Shown: positions 18,199 through 27,220, numbered from the stretch's first letter. The stretch is 64,000 nt of DNA from Idiomarina seosinensis_A (GCF_044797955.1 NZ_CP085211.1:1054001-1118000); one strand, 5' to 3'. Numbers and translations: made by a program. The notes: a model not told the origin generated them from the sequence alone.

Positions 18199-19213
18199 AA
18201 CGTTCCTCCCGTACAATAGGGAATCGCCAGCCGCGATAGATTTCAAAGATAAAGTGGGCAGTCAAAGTGGTGGCAACGAATATCACCAGCGCTGCCTGAA
18301 TGACCGGGTAATCGCGTTCGATGATAGCTTTGAGCAGCCAGGAACCAATGCCCGGCCAGTTAAAAATTGACTCGACGATTACCGTGTTTGCCAGCATGAT
18401 GCCAAAAATAAAGGTTAGCTGAGGTAGCACCATTTGCAGGGTGTTCGGGACCGCGTGTTTGAATATAACCCTGAGGGGCGATAAGCCCCGTGCGCGCACA
18501 GCTTTAAGATAGGGCTTTTGTAATACCTCGACAGTAGCATTTCGGGTCATTCGCAGTAACAGCATAGAGGGCAGACTGGAGATTACTACAACGGGCAATA
18601 CCATATGCGCCAGGGCATTTTGAAAAGCAGCCGCCTTAAAATCAGAATCACTTAATGCAACATCCAGTAATACTGAGCCGGTTTGTGGCTCTATTAAATA
18701 GAGCGGATCGATTTGACCGGTAATGGGAAACCACTGGATTTTTACCGCAAACAGCAATATCAATAACTGCGCCAGCCAAAAAGCGGGGATCGAGTAACCG
18801 GCAATGGCTGTTGTTACTATGGTTTTATCAAGACTGCTGCGGTACTGAGCTGCAGCCAGAGTGCCGAGCGGCAGTCCGATAACAAGCGCCAGTAAAAAGC
18901 CAAGCAGCAGAATTTCTGCTGTGGCCATAAAGGTCCTCGAAGCTTCGGCCCAGACCGGCTGCTGAGTACTCAACGAGATGCCCCAGTCAAAGTTAATTAA
19001 GTTAGCAACGTAGTGACCGTATTGTGTGACCAGATTGCTGCCCCCGGCGCGCAGGTCAAACTCCGACTGATAGTTGTCACTAAATGGCCGGATACCGGAC
19101 ATATTGGTAATTACATCACCCGGGAACAGCCAGTTTAGAAAAAAGCTGAAAACCGTGAGCAACCACAGCGCCAGTAAAAAATAAATGATGCGGTGAAGCA
19201 GAAAGCGAATCAC
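18185..19213 (-). CDS. sapB: Peptide ABC transporter permease SapB
   Basis: Inner-membrane permease of the DppB/OppB type, 342 residues. An N-terminal helix (IIYFLLALWLLTVFSFFLNW) is followed by a periplasmic region and five more hydrophobic segments. The EAA loop reads VRARGLSPLRVIFKHAVPN, the contact with the ATPases. It pairs with SapC to form the channel. The stop overlaps the sapC start region, and the start overlaps the sapA stop by 4 bases. Confidence 0.93.
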   Translation of the reverse strand: MIRFLLHRIIYFLLALWLLTVFSFFLNWLFPGDVITNMSGIRPFSDNYQSEFDLRAGGSNLVTQYGHYVANLINFDWGISLSTQQPVWAEASRTFMATAEILLLGFLLALVIGLPLGTLAAAQYRSSLDKTIVTTAIAGYSIPAFWLAQLLILLFAVKIQWFPITGQIDPLYLIEPQTGSVLLDVALSDSDFKAAAFQNALAHMVLPVVVISSLPSMLLLRMTRNATVEVLQKPYLKAVRARGLSPLRVIFKHAVPNTLQMVLPQLTFIFGIMLANTVIVESIFNWPGIGSWLLKAIIERDYPVIQAALVIFVATTLTAHFIFEIYRGWRFPIVREERYGGT

Positions 19214-20832
19214 TGGTTAAGCTCCTTACCCGCGTGGCGGAAACTGATACCACCATATGGAGGCAACTCAACCCCGGTAACAAAATTCTGTTGTGCCTGA
19301 TAGCGCATCGAATGCGCTATGGGTAGCAGTGGTAACTGCTGATTGAGTATTTGCTGAGCCGAGCGGTACAGCGCCTTACGTTTTTCAGTGTCTGTGGTGG
19401 CAATAGCGCTGAACAGGATCTCATCAAAACCGGGGTGGCACCAGTTAGCCCGGTTGCTGCCGGTTGTGACGGCAGCACAACTGAGTAACGGCCGGAAAAA
19501 GTTATCCGGATCCGCATTGTCTGCATACCAGCCAATTAGTGCTGTGTCGTGTTCTCCACGGGAAAGCCGCCGCCGGAAACTGTTCCACTCGTAACTGACA
19601 ATGCGGACGTTAATACCCACCTGGGCCAGATCAGACTGCATCAGTTCAGCCATACGCCGGGCGTTTGGGTTATAAACCCGTTGCACGGGCATCGCCCAAA
19701 TTGTCATTTCGAAGCCCTCGTTTAGGCCGGCTTTATCTAACATGCGGCGGGCTTTTTCCGGATCATACTGATAAGCCGTTTCGCCTGCTGCATAAGCCCA
19801 GGATGTGGGCGGCAGGATGGATTCTGCCAGCTCTGCATTGCCGTAGTAAATTGTGTTAATGATGGCTTCGCGATTGACGGCATGAGCCAGAGCCTGGCGG
19901 ACGTCCGGATCATCAAATGGCTCTTTATTGGTATTAAATGCCCAGAATGAAACATTGGGACTGACCTCTGAGTTAACCTTTATCTGCTGTTGATTCAGAG
20001 AGCGCAGCTTATTGACCAGTGGATAAGGGATAACATCACATTCACCGGTGACCAGCTTAAGCATGCGTTTGTTCGCATTGGGAGTAATCGAGTAAACCAG
20101 GTGTTCAATATCCGGTCCGCGGCGCCAGTAATCCGGGTTGCGGGAATAGCGAATAAAATAATTTTTGCGGAAGGCTTCGAAGATATAAGGTCCGGTACCA
20201 ACCGGTAGCTGGTCAATTACTTCGGGCTGCTGTTCGACAGCGAGCTGACCGGCATACTCTGCAGACAGTATCACCGCAAAGTCAGTGGCCAGATTAGCCA
20301 GAAACGAGCTGTCGGCATTGGTGAGGATAAAATCAACGGTATAATTATCGACTTTGACCACTCGCTTTATCAGTTGATCCAGTCCGGTTGCCGTAAAAAA
20401 CGGGTAATTGCCGCCACCCACGTTAAAGTACAGCGAGGTTCTGTCCAGCCAGCGATTAAAGCTAAAAATGACGTCATCAGCGTTGAGCTGCCGCGAAGGG
20501 GTAAAGTAGGCCGTATCGTGAAATGAAATGTCATCACGGAGCTCAAATCGATAGCGGGTGCCGTTATCCAGAGCCTGCCAGGACTTAGCCAGAGCGGGCA
20601 CAAACTGGCGTTGCTCGGCATCGTAATCAATTAAGCGGTCGTACAGCTGAGCTGCTGTCGCGTCAATAGTGGTGCCCGAGGTAATCCGCTGTGGATTAAA
20701 GCCTTCCGGGTTACCTTCCGAGCAGTACACAAGGCCCTGCTGAAGCGGTGTTGGTCGTTGTTCCCCGGAGCGTTCACAAGCACTCAACATCAGTACCAGC
20801 AACGCTATTAAGGCAGTGTGTAACCTAATCAT
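19210..20832 (-). CDS. sapA: Peptide-binding protein SapA, predicted lipoprotein
   Basis: Substrate-binding protein of the Sap transporter, family 5 of extracellular solute-binding proteins, 540 residues. The N-terminus MIRLHTALIALLVLMLSAC has a lipobox (LSAC), so the protein is probably anchored to the membrane by a lipid. The family 5 pattern is visible in ATAAQLYDRLIDYDAEQRQF, VPALAKSWQALDNGTRYRFEL and YEWNSFRRRLSRGEHDTALIGWYAD. SapA binds antimicrobial peptides or haem in pathogens; in a marine bacterium peptide uptake is equally possible. It overlaps the end of pspF by 8 bases. Confidence 0.92.
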   Translation of the reverse strand: MIRLHTALIALLVLMLSACERSGEQRPTPLQQGLVYCSEGNPEGFNPQRITSGTTIDATAAQLYDRLIDYDAEQRQFVPALAKSWQALDNGTRYRFELRDDISFHDTAYFTPSRQLNADDVIFSFNRWLDRTSLYFNVGGGNYPFFTATGLDQLIKRVVKVDNYTVDFILTNADSSFLANLATDFAVILSAEYAGQLAVEQQPEVIDQLPVGTGPYIFEAFRKNYFIRYSRNPDYWRRGPDIEHLVYSITPNANKRMLKLVTGECDVIPYPLVNKLRSLNQQQIKVNSEVSPNVSFWAFNTNKEPFDDPDVRQALAHAVNREAIINTIYYGNAELAESILPPTSWAYAAGETAYQYDPEKARRMLDKAGLNEGFEMTIWAMPVQRVYNPNARRMAELMQSDLAQVGINVRIVSYEWNSFRRRLSRGEHDTALIGWYADNADPDNFFRPLLSCAAVTTGSNRANWCHPGFDEILFSAIATTDTEKRKALYRSAQQILNQQLPLLPIAHSMRYQAQQNFVTGVELPPYGGISFRHAGKELNQ

Positions 20833-21919
20833 GTTCGCTGTTAGTAGCCTCGAGTAATTGGTATTTTTTTAAGTAACCGCGCAGCTGGTGATACGTTAAG
20901 CCCAGATGTTTGGCGGTGCGCTTCTGATTAAACTGGCAGTACGCTAAGGCCTCATTCAGTAGGTTGATTTCAAATTGTTGGCTTTGTTGTTTTAAGTCAA
21001 CCGGCTGACTGATATCCAGTCCTGAAAGTGGCTGTGGCTCGCTGTGGCTGGCCGCTCCGGCATGGCCCGGTGTTTCCGGCAGCGCTGTTTCCATGTCTGT
21101 GGTCGGTGTGTTGTCCGGTTGAGCACTTGCCGGGCGGTAAGGGCTGTCAAAGGGATCAAGAATAATGTCATGAACCGGGATGTGACCATTGCCAACCCGG
21201 TAAACACTGCGCTCGACAACGTTCTTTAACTCACGCACGTTGCCGGGCCAGGGATACTCCAGCAATTTTTTCTTCGCTTTTTCCGAAAAACCACTAAACA
21301 GCTCAAACTGCAGCTCTCTTGCCATCGCTATAGCAAAGTGTTCAGCCAGCAGCAGGATGTCGTCCCGGCGTTCGCGCAGCGGCGGCAGGGTAATAACGTC
21401 AAAGGCCAGGCGATCGAGCAGATCATGACGGAACTTCCCCTGCCGGGCCAAACTGGGTAGATCCTCATTGGTTGCTGCAATCAAGCGGGTATCTACTTTT
21501 ACCGACCGCGAACCGCCAACACGCTCAAATTCGCCGTATTCAATAACCCGCAGTAGCTTTTCCTGTACCAGCATCGACGTATTTGCCAGCTCATCCAAAA
21601 ACAGTGAACCGCCGTTGGCGCGTTCAAAGCGTCCTTCATGCCGTTTGCTGGCGCCGGTGAATGCGCCGGCTTCATGGCCGAACAGCTCGCTTTCCAGCAG
21701 GTTATCGTTAAGCGAGGCGCAATTAAGCGTAATGTACTGTTGTTGCCAGCGTTGCGATAAAAAATGACAGCGCTGGGCAATAAGTTCTTTACCGGTGCCG
21801 CGCTCGCCGATAATTAAGATAGGCTTATTTAATACCGCTGCCTGAGAAACATGCTCAAGCACTTCGGCAAAGCTGTTAGATTCCCCGATTAAATTTTCTT
21901 TTGGGCGAAGCTGGCTCAT
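20825..21919 (-). CDS. pspF: Phage-shock-protein operon activator PspF
   Basis: A sigma-54 enhancer-binding protein that turns on psp when PspA releases it. The product is 364 residues from the ATG at 21919 (MSQLRPKENLIGESNSF), a start aligned with enteric PspF; the frame is open 19 codons further but with an unlike N-terminus. It has no receiver domain. The AAA+ domain has Walker A GERGTGKE, GAFTGA intact (GHEAGAFTGASKRHEG), and Walker B LFLDEL. A C-terminal Fis-type helix-turn-helix ends the protein (FNQKRTAKHLGLTYHQLRGYL). A Pro/Thr-rich linker longer than in E. coli precedes it. It faces pspA and runs into sapA with an 8-base overlap. Confidence 0.94.
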   Translation of the reverse strand: MSQLRPKENLIGESNSFAEVLEHVSQAAVLNKPILIIGERGTGKELIAQRCHFLSQRWQQQYITLNCASLNDNLLESELFGHEAGAFTGASKRHEGRFERANGGSLFLDELANTSMLVQEKLLRVIEYGEFERVGGSRSVKVDTRLIAATNEDLPSLARQGKFRHDLLDRLAFDVITLPPLRERRDDILLLAEHFAIAMARELQFELFSGFSEKAKKKLLEYPWPGNVRELKNVVERSVYRVGNGHIPVHDIILDPFDSPYRPASAQPDNTPTTDMETALPETPGHAGAASHSEPQPLSGLDISQPVDLKQQSQQFEINLLNEALAYCQFNQKRTAKHLGLTYHQLRGYLKKYQLLEATNSEHD

Positions 21920-22050
21920 GTTAGGACAATATCCATTTTTATAGTTATTTTTGCCAATTATTAGTATAAACAACAATTCAGTGCAAGACTTTAAAGCCGG
22001 TTAAAAATAAAAAAGGCTGTTAAATTAATGGCTTAAATCAACTTTAAAAC

Positions 22051-22066
22051 TTGGCTTGATTGTTGA
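22051..22066 (+). promoter_or_regulatory. Candidate sigma-54 promoter of pspA
   Basis: TTGGCTTGATTGTTGA matches the sigma-54 consensus TTGGCACG-N4-TTGC in spacing: TTGGC in the -24 element and TTG in the -12 element, with the last GC present as GA. It lies 65 bases before the pspA ATG and opposite pspF, the activator that uses sigma-54. PspF binding sites would be expected in the AT-rich 22.0 kb region upstream; I could not define them. Confidence 0.65.
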
Positions 22067-22130
22067 ATACGTTACCCTACAGGTCATTACGACCGGCTTA
22101 CGAACATTAACGAACTGTGAGGTAATTATT

Positions 22131-22805
22131 ATGGGTATTTTTTCACGTTTTAGCGACATCGTGAACTCCAATATCAATTCATTATTAGATAAGGCGGAAG
22201 ATCCACAAAAAATGGTCCGCCTGATTATTCAGGAAATGGAAGATACGCTGGTAGAGGTGCGCTCAACCTCAGCCCGCCTGTTGGCAGAAAAAAAGGATGT
22301 GCAACGTCAGCAGCAGCGTGCTGAACATCAAGTGTTGGACTGGGAAAATAAAGCCGAGTTAGCGTTATCAAAAGATCGCGAAGACCTGGCCCGACAGGCG
22401 TTAATCGAAAAGCAAAAAATGCAACAGAGTGTCGATGGGCTGCAGCAGGAGATCGACCGGGTAGATGAAAGTCTGGATAAATTAAATGGCGAAATTGGCC
22501 AGCTACAGGAAAAATTAGCTGATGCAAAAGCACGTCAAAAAACTATCCTGATGCGTGAAAAAACCGCCAGCAGCCGACTGGCAGTAAAAAAACAAGTGGA
22601 TAGCAGTAAAGTTGATGATGCGATGCAGAAATTTGACCGCTATGAGTCTAAGATTGACGGTATCGAAGCACAGGTTGAAGCCTATGATCTGGGACAACGG
22701 ACTCTGCGAGACGAATTTGCTGAACTGGAAAACGAGTCCAAAGTCAGCGATGAACTGGAAGCACTTAAAGCTCGCATGAAAAGTAAAGAGCAACAGAACC
22801 AGTAA
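22131..22805 (+). CDS. pspA: Phage shock protein A
   Basis: PspA is a peripheral membrane protein that both inhibits PspF and stabilises stressed inner membranes (ESCRT-III-like fold). The product is 224 residues from the ATG at 22131, with GAGG upstream; the frame continues 25 codons further up but the family begins MGIFSRFSDIVNSNINSLLD, as here. The rest is long coiled coil, with the amphipathic N-terminal helix followed by DPQKMVRLIIQEMEDTLVEVR. It is the first gene of pspABC-ycjX-ycjF. Confidence 0.96.
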   Translation: MGIFSRFSDIVNSNINSLLDKAEDPQKMVRLIIQEMEDTLVEVRSTSARLLAEKKDVQRQQQRAEHQVLDWENKAELALSKDREDLARQALIEKQKMQQSVDGLQQEIDRVDESLDKLNGEIGQLQEKLADAKARQKTILMREKTASSRLAVKKQVDSSKVDDAMQKFDRYESKIDGIEAQVEAYDLGQRTLRDEFAELENESKVSDELEALKARMKSKEQQNQ

Positions 22806-22833
22806 GTTAAAAAAGAAACAGTAGGAATCCGCT

Positions 22834-23067
22834 ATGGAATTGTTAGGACTGTTGATTGCGCCAATTGTCTTATTTGTGATTTTTGTTGCGCCCATTTGGT
22901 TAATCCTGCATTACCGCAGTAAAAACCAGGTTAATAAGGGGTTGACCGAAGAAGAGCGCGGTCAACTTAATCAAATGGCAGAGCATGTCGAGAAAATGCG
23001 CGATCGTATTCGCACGCTGGAACGCATTCTTGATGCTGATGCGCCAAACTGGAGGCAGCACAAATGA
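22834..23067 (+). CDS. pspB: Phage shock protein B
   Basis: A small membrane protein of 77 residues that works with PspC to sense membrane stress and bind PspA. It has one N-terminal membrane helix (LLIAPIVLFVIFVAPIWLIL) and a cytosolic coiled-coil tail (GLTEEERGQLNQMAEHVEKM) ending in RILDADAPNWRQ, which matches the family. It sits 28 bases after pspA, and its stop overlaps pspC by 4 bases. Confidence 0.94.
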   Translation: MELLGLLIAPIVLFVIFVAPIWLILHYRSKNQVNKGLTEEERGQLNQMAEHVEKMRDRIRTLERILDADAPNWRQHK

Positions 23068-23444
23068 ACACTGAAAAACGACAGTTACGCCGCAATACCG
23101 AAAAAGGTAAACTGGCAGGAGTCTGCGCCGGCCTTGCTGACTACCTTAATGTCGAAGCCTGGATAGTGAGGGTGGTATTTTTCACCGGTTTTATATTTTC
23201 CAGTGGTTTTTTCTTCATTTTATACGTGGCCGGCTGGCTTATTTTGGATAAAGCGCCGTCTCCGGCCCTGCAAACGCATCACGTTAACGTAAAAAGCGGC
23301 GTTTATCAGGCAGGGGAACCTCCTCACCGGGCTTTTCGCGAACTAAACCAGGAGCTCACTGAGCTTGAGCGGCAGTTGCAAAGTATGGAAAAGTACGTGA
23401 CGTCAAATCAATACAATTTGCACCGGGAATTTAATAATCTGTGA
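23064..23444 (+). CDS. pspC: Phage shock protein C
   Basis: Partner of PspB in the inner membrane, 126 residues. The PspC domain is clear: LRRNTEKGKLAGVCAGLADY, then WIVRVVFFTGFIFSSGFFFILYVAGWLILD in the membrane, cut here into its two halves, and a cytosolic tail with a Leu/Glu coiled coil (LNQELTELERQLQSMEKYV). No pspD or pspE follows. The stop overlaps the ycjX start by 4 bases. Confidence 0.95.
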   Translation: MNTEKRQLRRNTEKGKLAGVCAGLADYLNVEAWIVRVVFFTGFIFSSGFFFILYVAGWLILDKAPSPALQTHHVNVKSGVYQAGEPPHRAFRELNQELTELERQLQSMEKYVTSNQYNLHREFNNL

Positions 23445-24823
23445 AGTTTTCTACGCAGTTAAATAAAACCATTAGCCAACAAGCCCGCGATCTGATTGAC
23501 CGCGGGCTTGATCGTCATATTCGGCTGGCCGTCACCGGCTTAAGTGGTGCCGGCAAAACTGCGTTATTAACAGGTTTGCTGGAACAGTTGTTGTACGCTA
23601 ACGACAGCCAGAATTTACCCTTTTGGCAAGTTAAACAACAGCAACGCCTTATCGGAAGTCGACTGGTACCCAGCGAACACTGGTCGGTTGCCCGTTTTGA
23701 TTACGAAGCCGCTGTAGCTGCGTTAACGGCAGAGCCGGGGCGCTGGCCTCATTCAACCCGCGATGTCAGTGAAATTCGGCTGGAAATTAAGTATAAGCCG
23801 GCTGGTGGGCTGGCAAGCAAACTGAGCGAACAGCGCAAGCTCACCCTGGATCTTATCGATTACCCGGGCGAGTGGTTACTGGATCTGCCGATGCTGGAAC
23901 AAAGCTATCAGCAGTGGAGTGAACAGCAATCGCGATTGATGCAGCAGCAGCCACGTCGTGATATTTTTTCGGGCTGGTTAAAGCGGCTGCAGGAAAGCCA
24001 GCACAATAGCCAGGACGATGACGCTGCGCTGCGTCGCCTGGCGGAGGATTACCGGCAACAGCTGCAGCGTTGTAAAACAGAATTTGGCCTGTATTTTCTG
24101 CAGCCGGGCCGGCACTTATTACCCGGAGAGCTTGCCGATGCGCCGGCGCTGGATTTTTTCCCCTGGCCACAGCAACTGCGCTTATCCAATCGCTGGCAGC
24201 AACAGCTGCAGGAAAAATACGACTATTATCAACAACAGGTGATAAAACCCTTTTATAAAAACTATTTTCAGGGCTTTAACCGGCAAATTATTCTGGTGGA
24301 TTTGCTAACGGCGCTGGAAACTGGTGAAGCGGCGTTAAGCGAGTTAAAACTGGCCGTCAGTGAACTGATGAAAAGCTTCCAGTATGGTAATAACCCTTTG
24401 TTCAGACGTTTGCTGGCCCCGCAAATTGATAAAGTTGCGCTGGTGGCTTCAAAAGCTGACCATGTCAGTCCGGACCAACACCCGGCGATGCGCCAGCTGC
24501 TCGCTCAGTTATTGCAGGGAAGCCGCCAGCAGCTTGAATTTAACCAAATTCAGCATCAGCTGTTCAGTGTCGCCGGTATTGCGGTTTCTAAGCCCGGTCA
24601 GTTAAACGACGGGACTAAGGTTTTGGACGGCGTTATTGCCGATCAACAACCTGTTCGGGTCGGGGCTCCGCCAGTACCCGATAGCTGGCCTAATCAACAG
24701 CAATGGCAGCAAGGCTTTGCATACCCCCGCTTTTACCCGGCTTTCACCATGGCACAGTCGCCGTTACCGCATATGCGTCTGGACCAACTCCTCGATTACA
24801 TGTTGGGAGATAAATTACGATGA
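23441..24823 (+). CDS. ycjX: YcjX-like P-loop GTPase/NTPase (DUF463)
   Basis: A 460-residue predicted nucleotide-binding protein of the YcjX family, long linked to the psp genes. It starts at a GTG overlapping the pspC stop. The P-loop is TGLSGAGKTALLTGLLEQLL near residue 32, and LDLIDYPGEWLLDL supplies the switch-II-like DxPG. The second half shows KVALVASKADHVSP, the base-recognition-like 'KADHV' motif of the family. Its role is unknown; the E. coli gene belongs to the PspF/sigma-32 stress set. It is followed by ycjF with 4 bases overlap. Confidence 0.88.
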   Translation: MKFSTQLNKTISQQARDLIDRGLDRHIRLAVTGLSGAGKTALLTGLLEQLLYANDSQNLPFWQVKQQQRLIGSRLVPSEHWSVARFDYEAAVAALTAEPGRWPHSTRDVSEIRLEIKYKPAGGLASKLSEQRKLTLDLIDYPGEWLLDLPMLEQSYQQWSEQQSRLMQQQPRRDIFSGWLKRLQESQHNSQDDDAALRRLAEDYRQQLQRCKTEFGLYFLQPGRHLLPGELADAPALDFFPWPQQLRLSNRWQQQLQEKYDYYQQQVIKPFYKNYFQGFNRQIILVDLLTALETGEAALSELKLAVSELMKSFQYGNNPLFRRLLAPQIDKVALVASKADHVSPDQHPAMRQLLAQLLQGSRQQLEFNQIQHQLFSVAGIAVSKPGQLNDGTKVLDGVIADQQPVRVGAPPVPDSWPNQQQWQQGFAYPRFYPAFTMAQSPLPHMRLDQLLDYMLGDKLR

Positions 24824-25791
24824 GCGATCAGCCTTTAAGCAAAGCAAAGCTGACCTATTACGACCCCGGGGCAGAGCTCAGTGAGGCCACAGCAACCGAA
24901 GAGGAAACAGAAACGCCGGCTGCAGAAACCGTAAGCGCCGAGCCGGTCGGCAAAAAATCACGGTTTGGCCGGTGGTTTTTGTTGGCACTATTGTTTTTAA
25001 CGACGGCGCTGGTCATCGAATCGGTGCTGCTGGTCCAGCAAAGCTTTGCTCAGCACTGGTTGTTAGGCACACTTTGGAGCCTCGGTCTGGGTCTGGCAGT
25101 CTGCGTATTGATACTGTTTATCGGTCGCGAAGTGTGGCTACTGCGTCAGCTTAAGCGGCGCTACCAAAACCGGCAAAGCAATGCCAGTGCTGAGCAGTTG
25201 CTAAGGCAACTAAAGCACCCGGATCTGGCCAGTAGCTGGCAGCAGATGGTGCAGCCCTACTGGAGCGAGGCTGAAACGGAACAGCGCTTTGAAGTCGATA
25301 TTCTTGCCCGCGTTGATCAGCAGGCCCAGCGGCTGGTCAGTAAGCGCGCGGCAGAAGCCGCTGCGCTGGTGGCCGTTAGCCCAAGCTCAGTTGCTGACAT
25401 GGCATTATTACTTTGGCGTAGTCAGCGAATGATAACCGATGTCGCCCGTTGTTACGGCGTACAGCTGGGCTACTGGAGTCGCATTCGCTTATGGCGACAA
25501 ATTTTGACCAACCTGGCTTATGCCGGCTTAAGCGAAATTGCTGTTGATGCGGGAACCCAATGGTTAAGTGCAGAGCTAATGAGTAAATTGTCGGCGCGAG
25601 CCGGGCAGGGCATGGGCGCCGGGTTATTAACCGCCCGGTTAGGCTATCAGGTTATCCAGCTGACCCGGCCGATCCCCTTTAAATACGTTAAAAAACCCGG
25701 TTATAGCCGACTGCAAAAAGATGTATTAAAACAACTCAGTGGTGTGCTTCCGGCGATTTACAAAGGTCGTAAAAAGTCCCCCACGGCTTAG
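24820..25791 (+). CDS. ycjF: YcjF-like membrane protein (DUF697)
   Basis: A 323-residue membrane protein of the TIGR01620/YcjF family, partner of YcjX. An acidic, Glu/Thr-rich N-terminus is followed by KSRFGRWF and two membrane helices (about residues 50-70 and 80-105, e.g. LLALLFLTTALVIESVLLV). The C-terminal DUF697 domain has AALVAVSPSSVADMALLLWR and IPFKYVKKPGYSRL. Function is unknown, but its position behind psp is conserved in gammaproteobacteria and argues for an envelope-stress role. The AAA... acidic tail of the start differs between species. Confidence 0.88.
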   Translation: MSDQPLSKAKLTYYDPGAELSEATATEEETETPAAETVSAEPVGKKSRFGRWFLLALLFLTTALVIESVLLVQQSFAQHWLLGTLWSLGLGLAVCVLILFIGREVWLLRQLKRRYQNRQSNASAEQLLRQLKHPDLASSWQQMVQPYWSEAETEQRFEVDILARVDQQAQRLVSKRAAEAAALVAVSPSSVADMALLLWRSQRMITDVARCYGVQLGYWSRIRLWRQILTNLAYAGLSEIAVDAGTQWLSAELMSKLSARAGQGMGAGLLTARLGYQVIQLTRPIPFKYVKKPGYSRLQKDVLKQLSGVLPAIYKGRKKSPTA

Positions 25792-25862
25792 TGGAAAAAT
25801 TACGTTACAGTAATCGTCTGGCCAGATAATCGCTTTATTATTGCTAATGCCCCGCGCTCCGA

Positions 25863-25902
25863 TGCACTCTAGCTGTTAACAGCATATTAATAATTGAGTG
25901 CA
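25863..25902. promoter_or_regulatory. Nested dyad symmetries upstream of phhA
   Basis: A perfect 12-base palindrome GCTGTTAACAGC lies at 25872-25883, inside a wider inverted repeat TGCACTC (25863-25869) / GAGTGCA (25896-25902). They lie 32 to 72 bases before the phhA start in the 143-base ycjF-phhA gap. They do not fit the TyrR consensus TGTAAA-N6-TTTACA. An operator for a regulator of phenylalanine use is possible; the regulator is not identified. Confidence 0.35.
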
Positions 25903-25934
25903 ATTAATAAACGTCAGAATAACAAGGGGACAGC

Positions 25935-26738
25935 ATGGGTAAACAGAGTCAATATGTATCGAAACAGCCAGATGCCGAGGGTGTTATCCACTGGACGGAC
26001 GAAGAAAACGCTATTTGGCATGACCTTGTCGAGCGTCAGTTAAAATGCATACCGGGTAAAGCATGTGACGAGTACATGAAAGGTCTCGAGTTGTTAGATT
26101 TACCTAAGGATCGACTACCTCAGTTGCATGAAGTTAATGCGGTACTGGAGCGAGAAACAGGTTGGCAGGTTGCCGCCGTTCCGGCGCTGATACCTTTTGA
26201 TGAATTTTTCCGCTTACTGGCTAATAAGCAGTTCCCGGTCGCGACTTTTATTCGTAGCCGCGAAGAATTTGATTATTTACAGGAGCCCGATATTTTTCAT
26301 GAAATATTCGGACACTGTCCGTTATTAACTAATCCTGCCTTTGCCCACTTTACGCACCAGTACGGTAAGCTGGGCTATGCGGCGACCCCCAAACAGCGTG
26401 TTTATCTGGCCCGGCTGTACTGGTTTACCGTTGAGTTTGGTTTAATGAAAACAGCAGAGGGTCTGAGAATCTACGGGGGTGGTATCTTATCGTCACCGGC
26501 AGAAACTGAGTATGCCATCAACAGCGATAAACCCGAACGGAAACCGTTAAAACCACTGGATGCATTGCGTACACCATATCGCATCGATATTATCCAGCCT
26601 GTCTACTACACTATTAGCAGCGTGGATGAGCTTTACGAAATAGCCGATATGGATATCATGGCAATGGTCGAGCAGGCCATGGAACTGGGCTTGTTCGAAC
26701 CAAAGTTTCCACCAAAACCAAAAACCGACGTAGCTTAG
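25935..26738 (+). CDS. phhA: Phenylalanine-4-hydroxylase
   Basis: Converts phenylalanine to tyrosine with tetrahydropterin and oxygen, the first step of aromatic amino-acid breakdown. The product is 267 residues, the bacterial catalytic-domain-only form. The iron site is seen in PDIFHEIFGHCPLLTNPAFAHF, supplying the two His of HEIFGH, with the third ligand Glu in WFTVEFGLM. GGGILSSPAETEYA follows, as in the family. GGGG-like SD (AAGGGGA) precedes the ATG. It is 60 bases before phhB, which recycles its cofactor. Confidence 0.96.
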   Translation: MGKQSQYVSKQPDAEGVIHWTDEENAIWHDLVERQLKCIPGKACDEYMKGLELLDLPKDRLPQLHEVNAVLERETGWQVAAVPALIPFDEFFRLLANKQFPVATFIRSREEFDYLQEPDIFHEIFGHCPLLTNPAFAHFTHQYGKLGYAATPKQRVYLARLYWFTVEFGLMKTAEGLRIYGGGILSSPAETEYAINSDKPERKPLKPLDALRTPYRIDIIQPVYYTISSVDELYEIADMDIMAMVEQAMELGLFEPKFPPKPKTDVA

Positions 26739-26803
26739 CAGGTAATGTTTAGCTGCTTTATTTAAGCAGCCCCTGCTGCGTTTTATCTGATAAGGAGTTG
26801 TTT

Positions 26804-27142
26804 ATGTCGTTAGAAAATGAAAAGTGTGAACCCTGTCAAGGTGACGTACCTAAAGTTACCGATGATGAAATGAAAGAGCTGAAGCAGGACATTCCAGAGT
26901 GGGATGTGGTTACAGAAGATGGAGTAAACAAGCTTCGTCGTACTTATAAATTTAAAAACTTCCGTCAGGCACTGGCGTTCACCAATAGTGTCGGCGAGCT
27001 CGCTGAGTCTGAGCAACATCATCCGGAAATTACCACAGAGTACGGTAAAACAACGGTGACCTGGTGGACTCATGCGATTGATGGCCTGCACCGTAATGAT
27101 TTTATCATGGCTGCGAAAAGCGATAAGCTCCAGGACGACTAA
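26804..27142 (+). CDS. phhB: Pterin-4-alpha-carbinolamine dehydratase
   Basis: Dehydrates the 4a-hydroxytetrahydrobiopterin released by phenylalanine hydroxylase. The product is 112 residues from the ATG at 26804 with AAGGAG at 26792-26797; an in-frame TTG at 26798 lies on the edge of the ribosome site and is unlikely. The active-site motif is SEQHHPEITTEYGKTTVTWW, containing the His-His-Pro triad, with THAIDGLHRNDFIMA near the end. The gene is followed by a strong terminator, so phhAB is a closed unit. Confidence 0.95.
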   Translation: MSLENEKCEPCQGDVPKVTDDEMKELKQDIPEWDVVTEDGVNKLRRTYKFKNFRQALAFTNSVGELAESEQHHPEITTEYGKTTVTWWTHAIDGLHRNDFIMAAKSDKLQDD

Positions 27143-27169
27143 GGCAAATCTCTTTTCGATAAGTGAATA

Positions 27170-27197
27170 AAAACCCCGGCCCGGCGCCGGGGTTTTT
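27170..27197 (+). terminator. Intrinsic terminator after phhB
   Basis: AAAACCCCGGC, loop CCGGC, GCCGGGGTTTT followed by T: an eleven-pair GC-rich hairpin with a T run, 27 bases after the phhB stop. It separates phhAB from tyrR. Confidence 0.9.
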
Positions 27198-27220
27198 GCT
27201 ATGGATCGGCGGCGTTTTAC

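Noticed and set aside
21977..22050. Possible IHF site between pspF and pspA (AATCAACTTTAAA)
   Set aside because: The left half fits but the TTR end of the consensus is missing at the right spacing.
22515..22895. A 126-codon minus-strand frame opposite pspA and pspB
   Set aside because: Phe-rich antisense of a Lys/Glu-rich coiled coil, a typical shadow frame.
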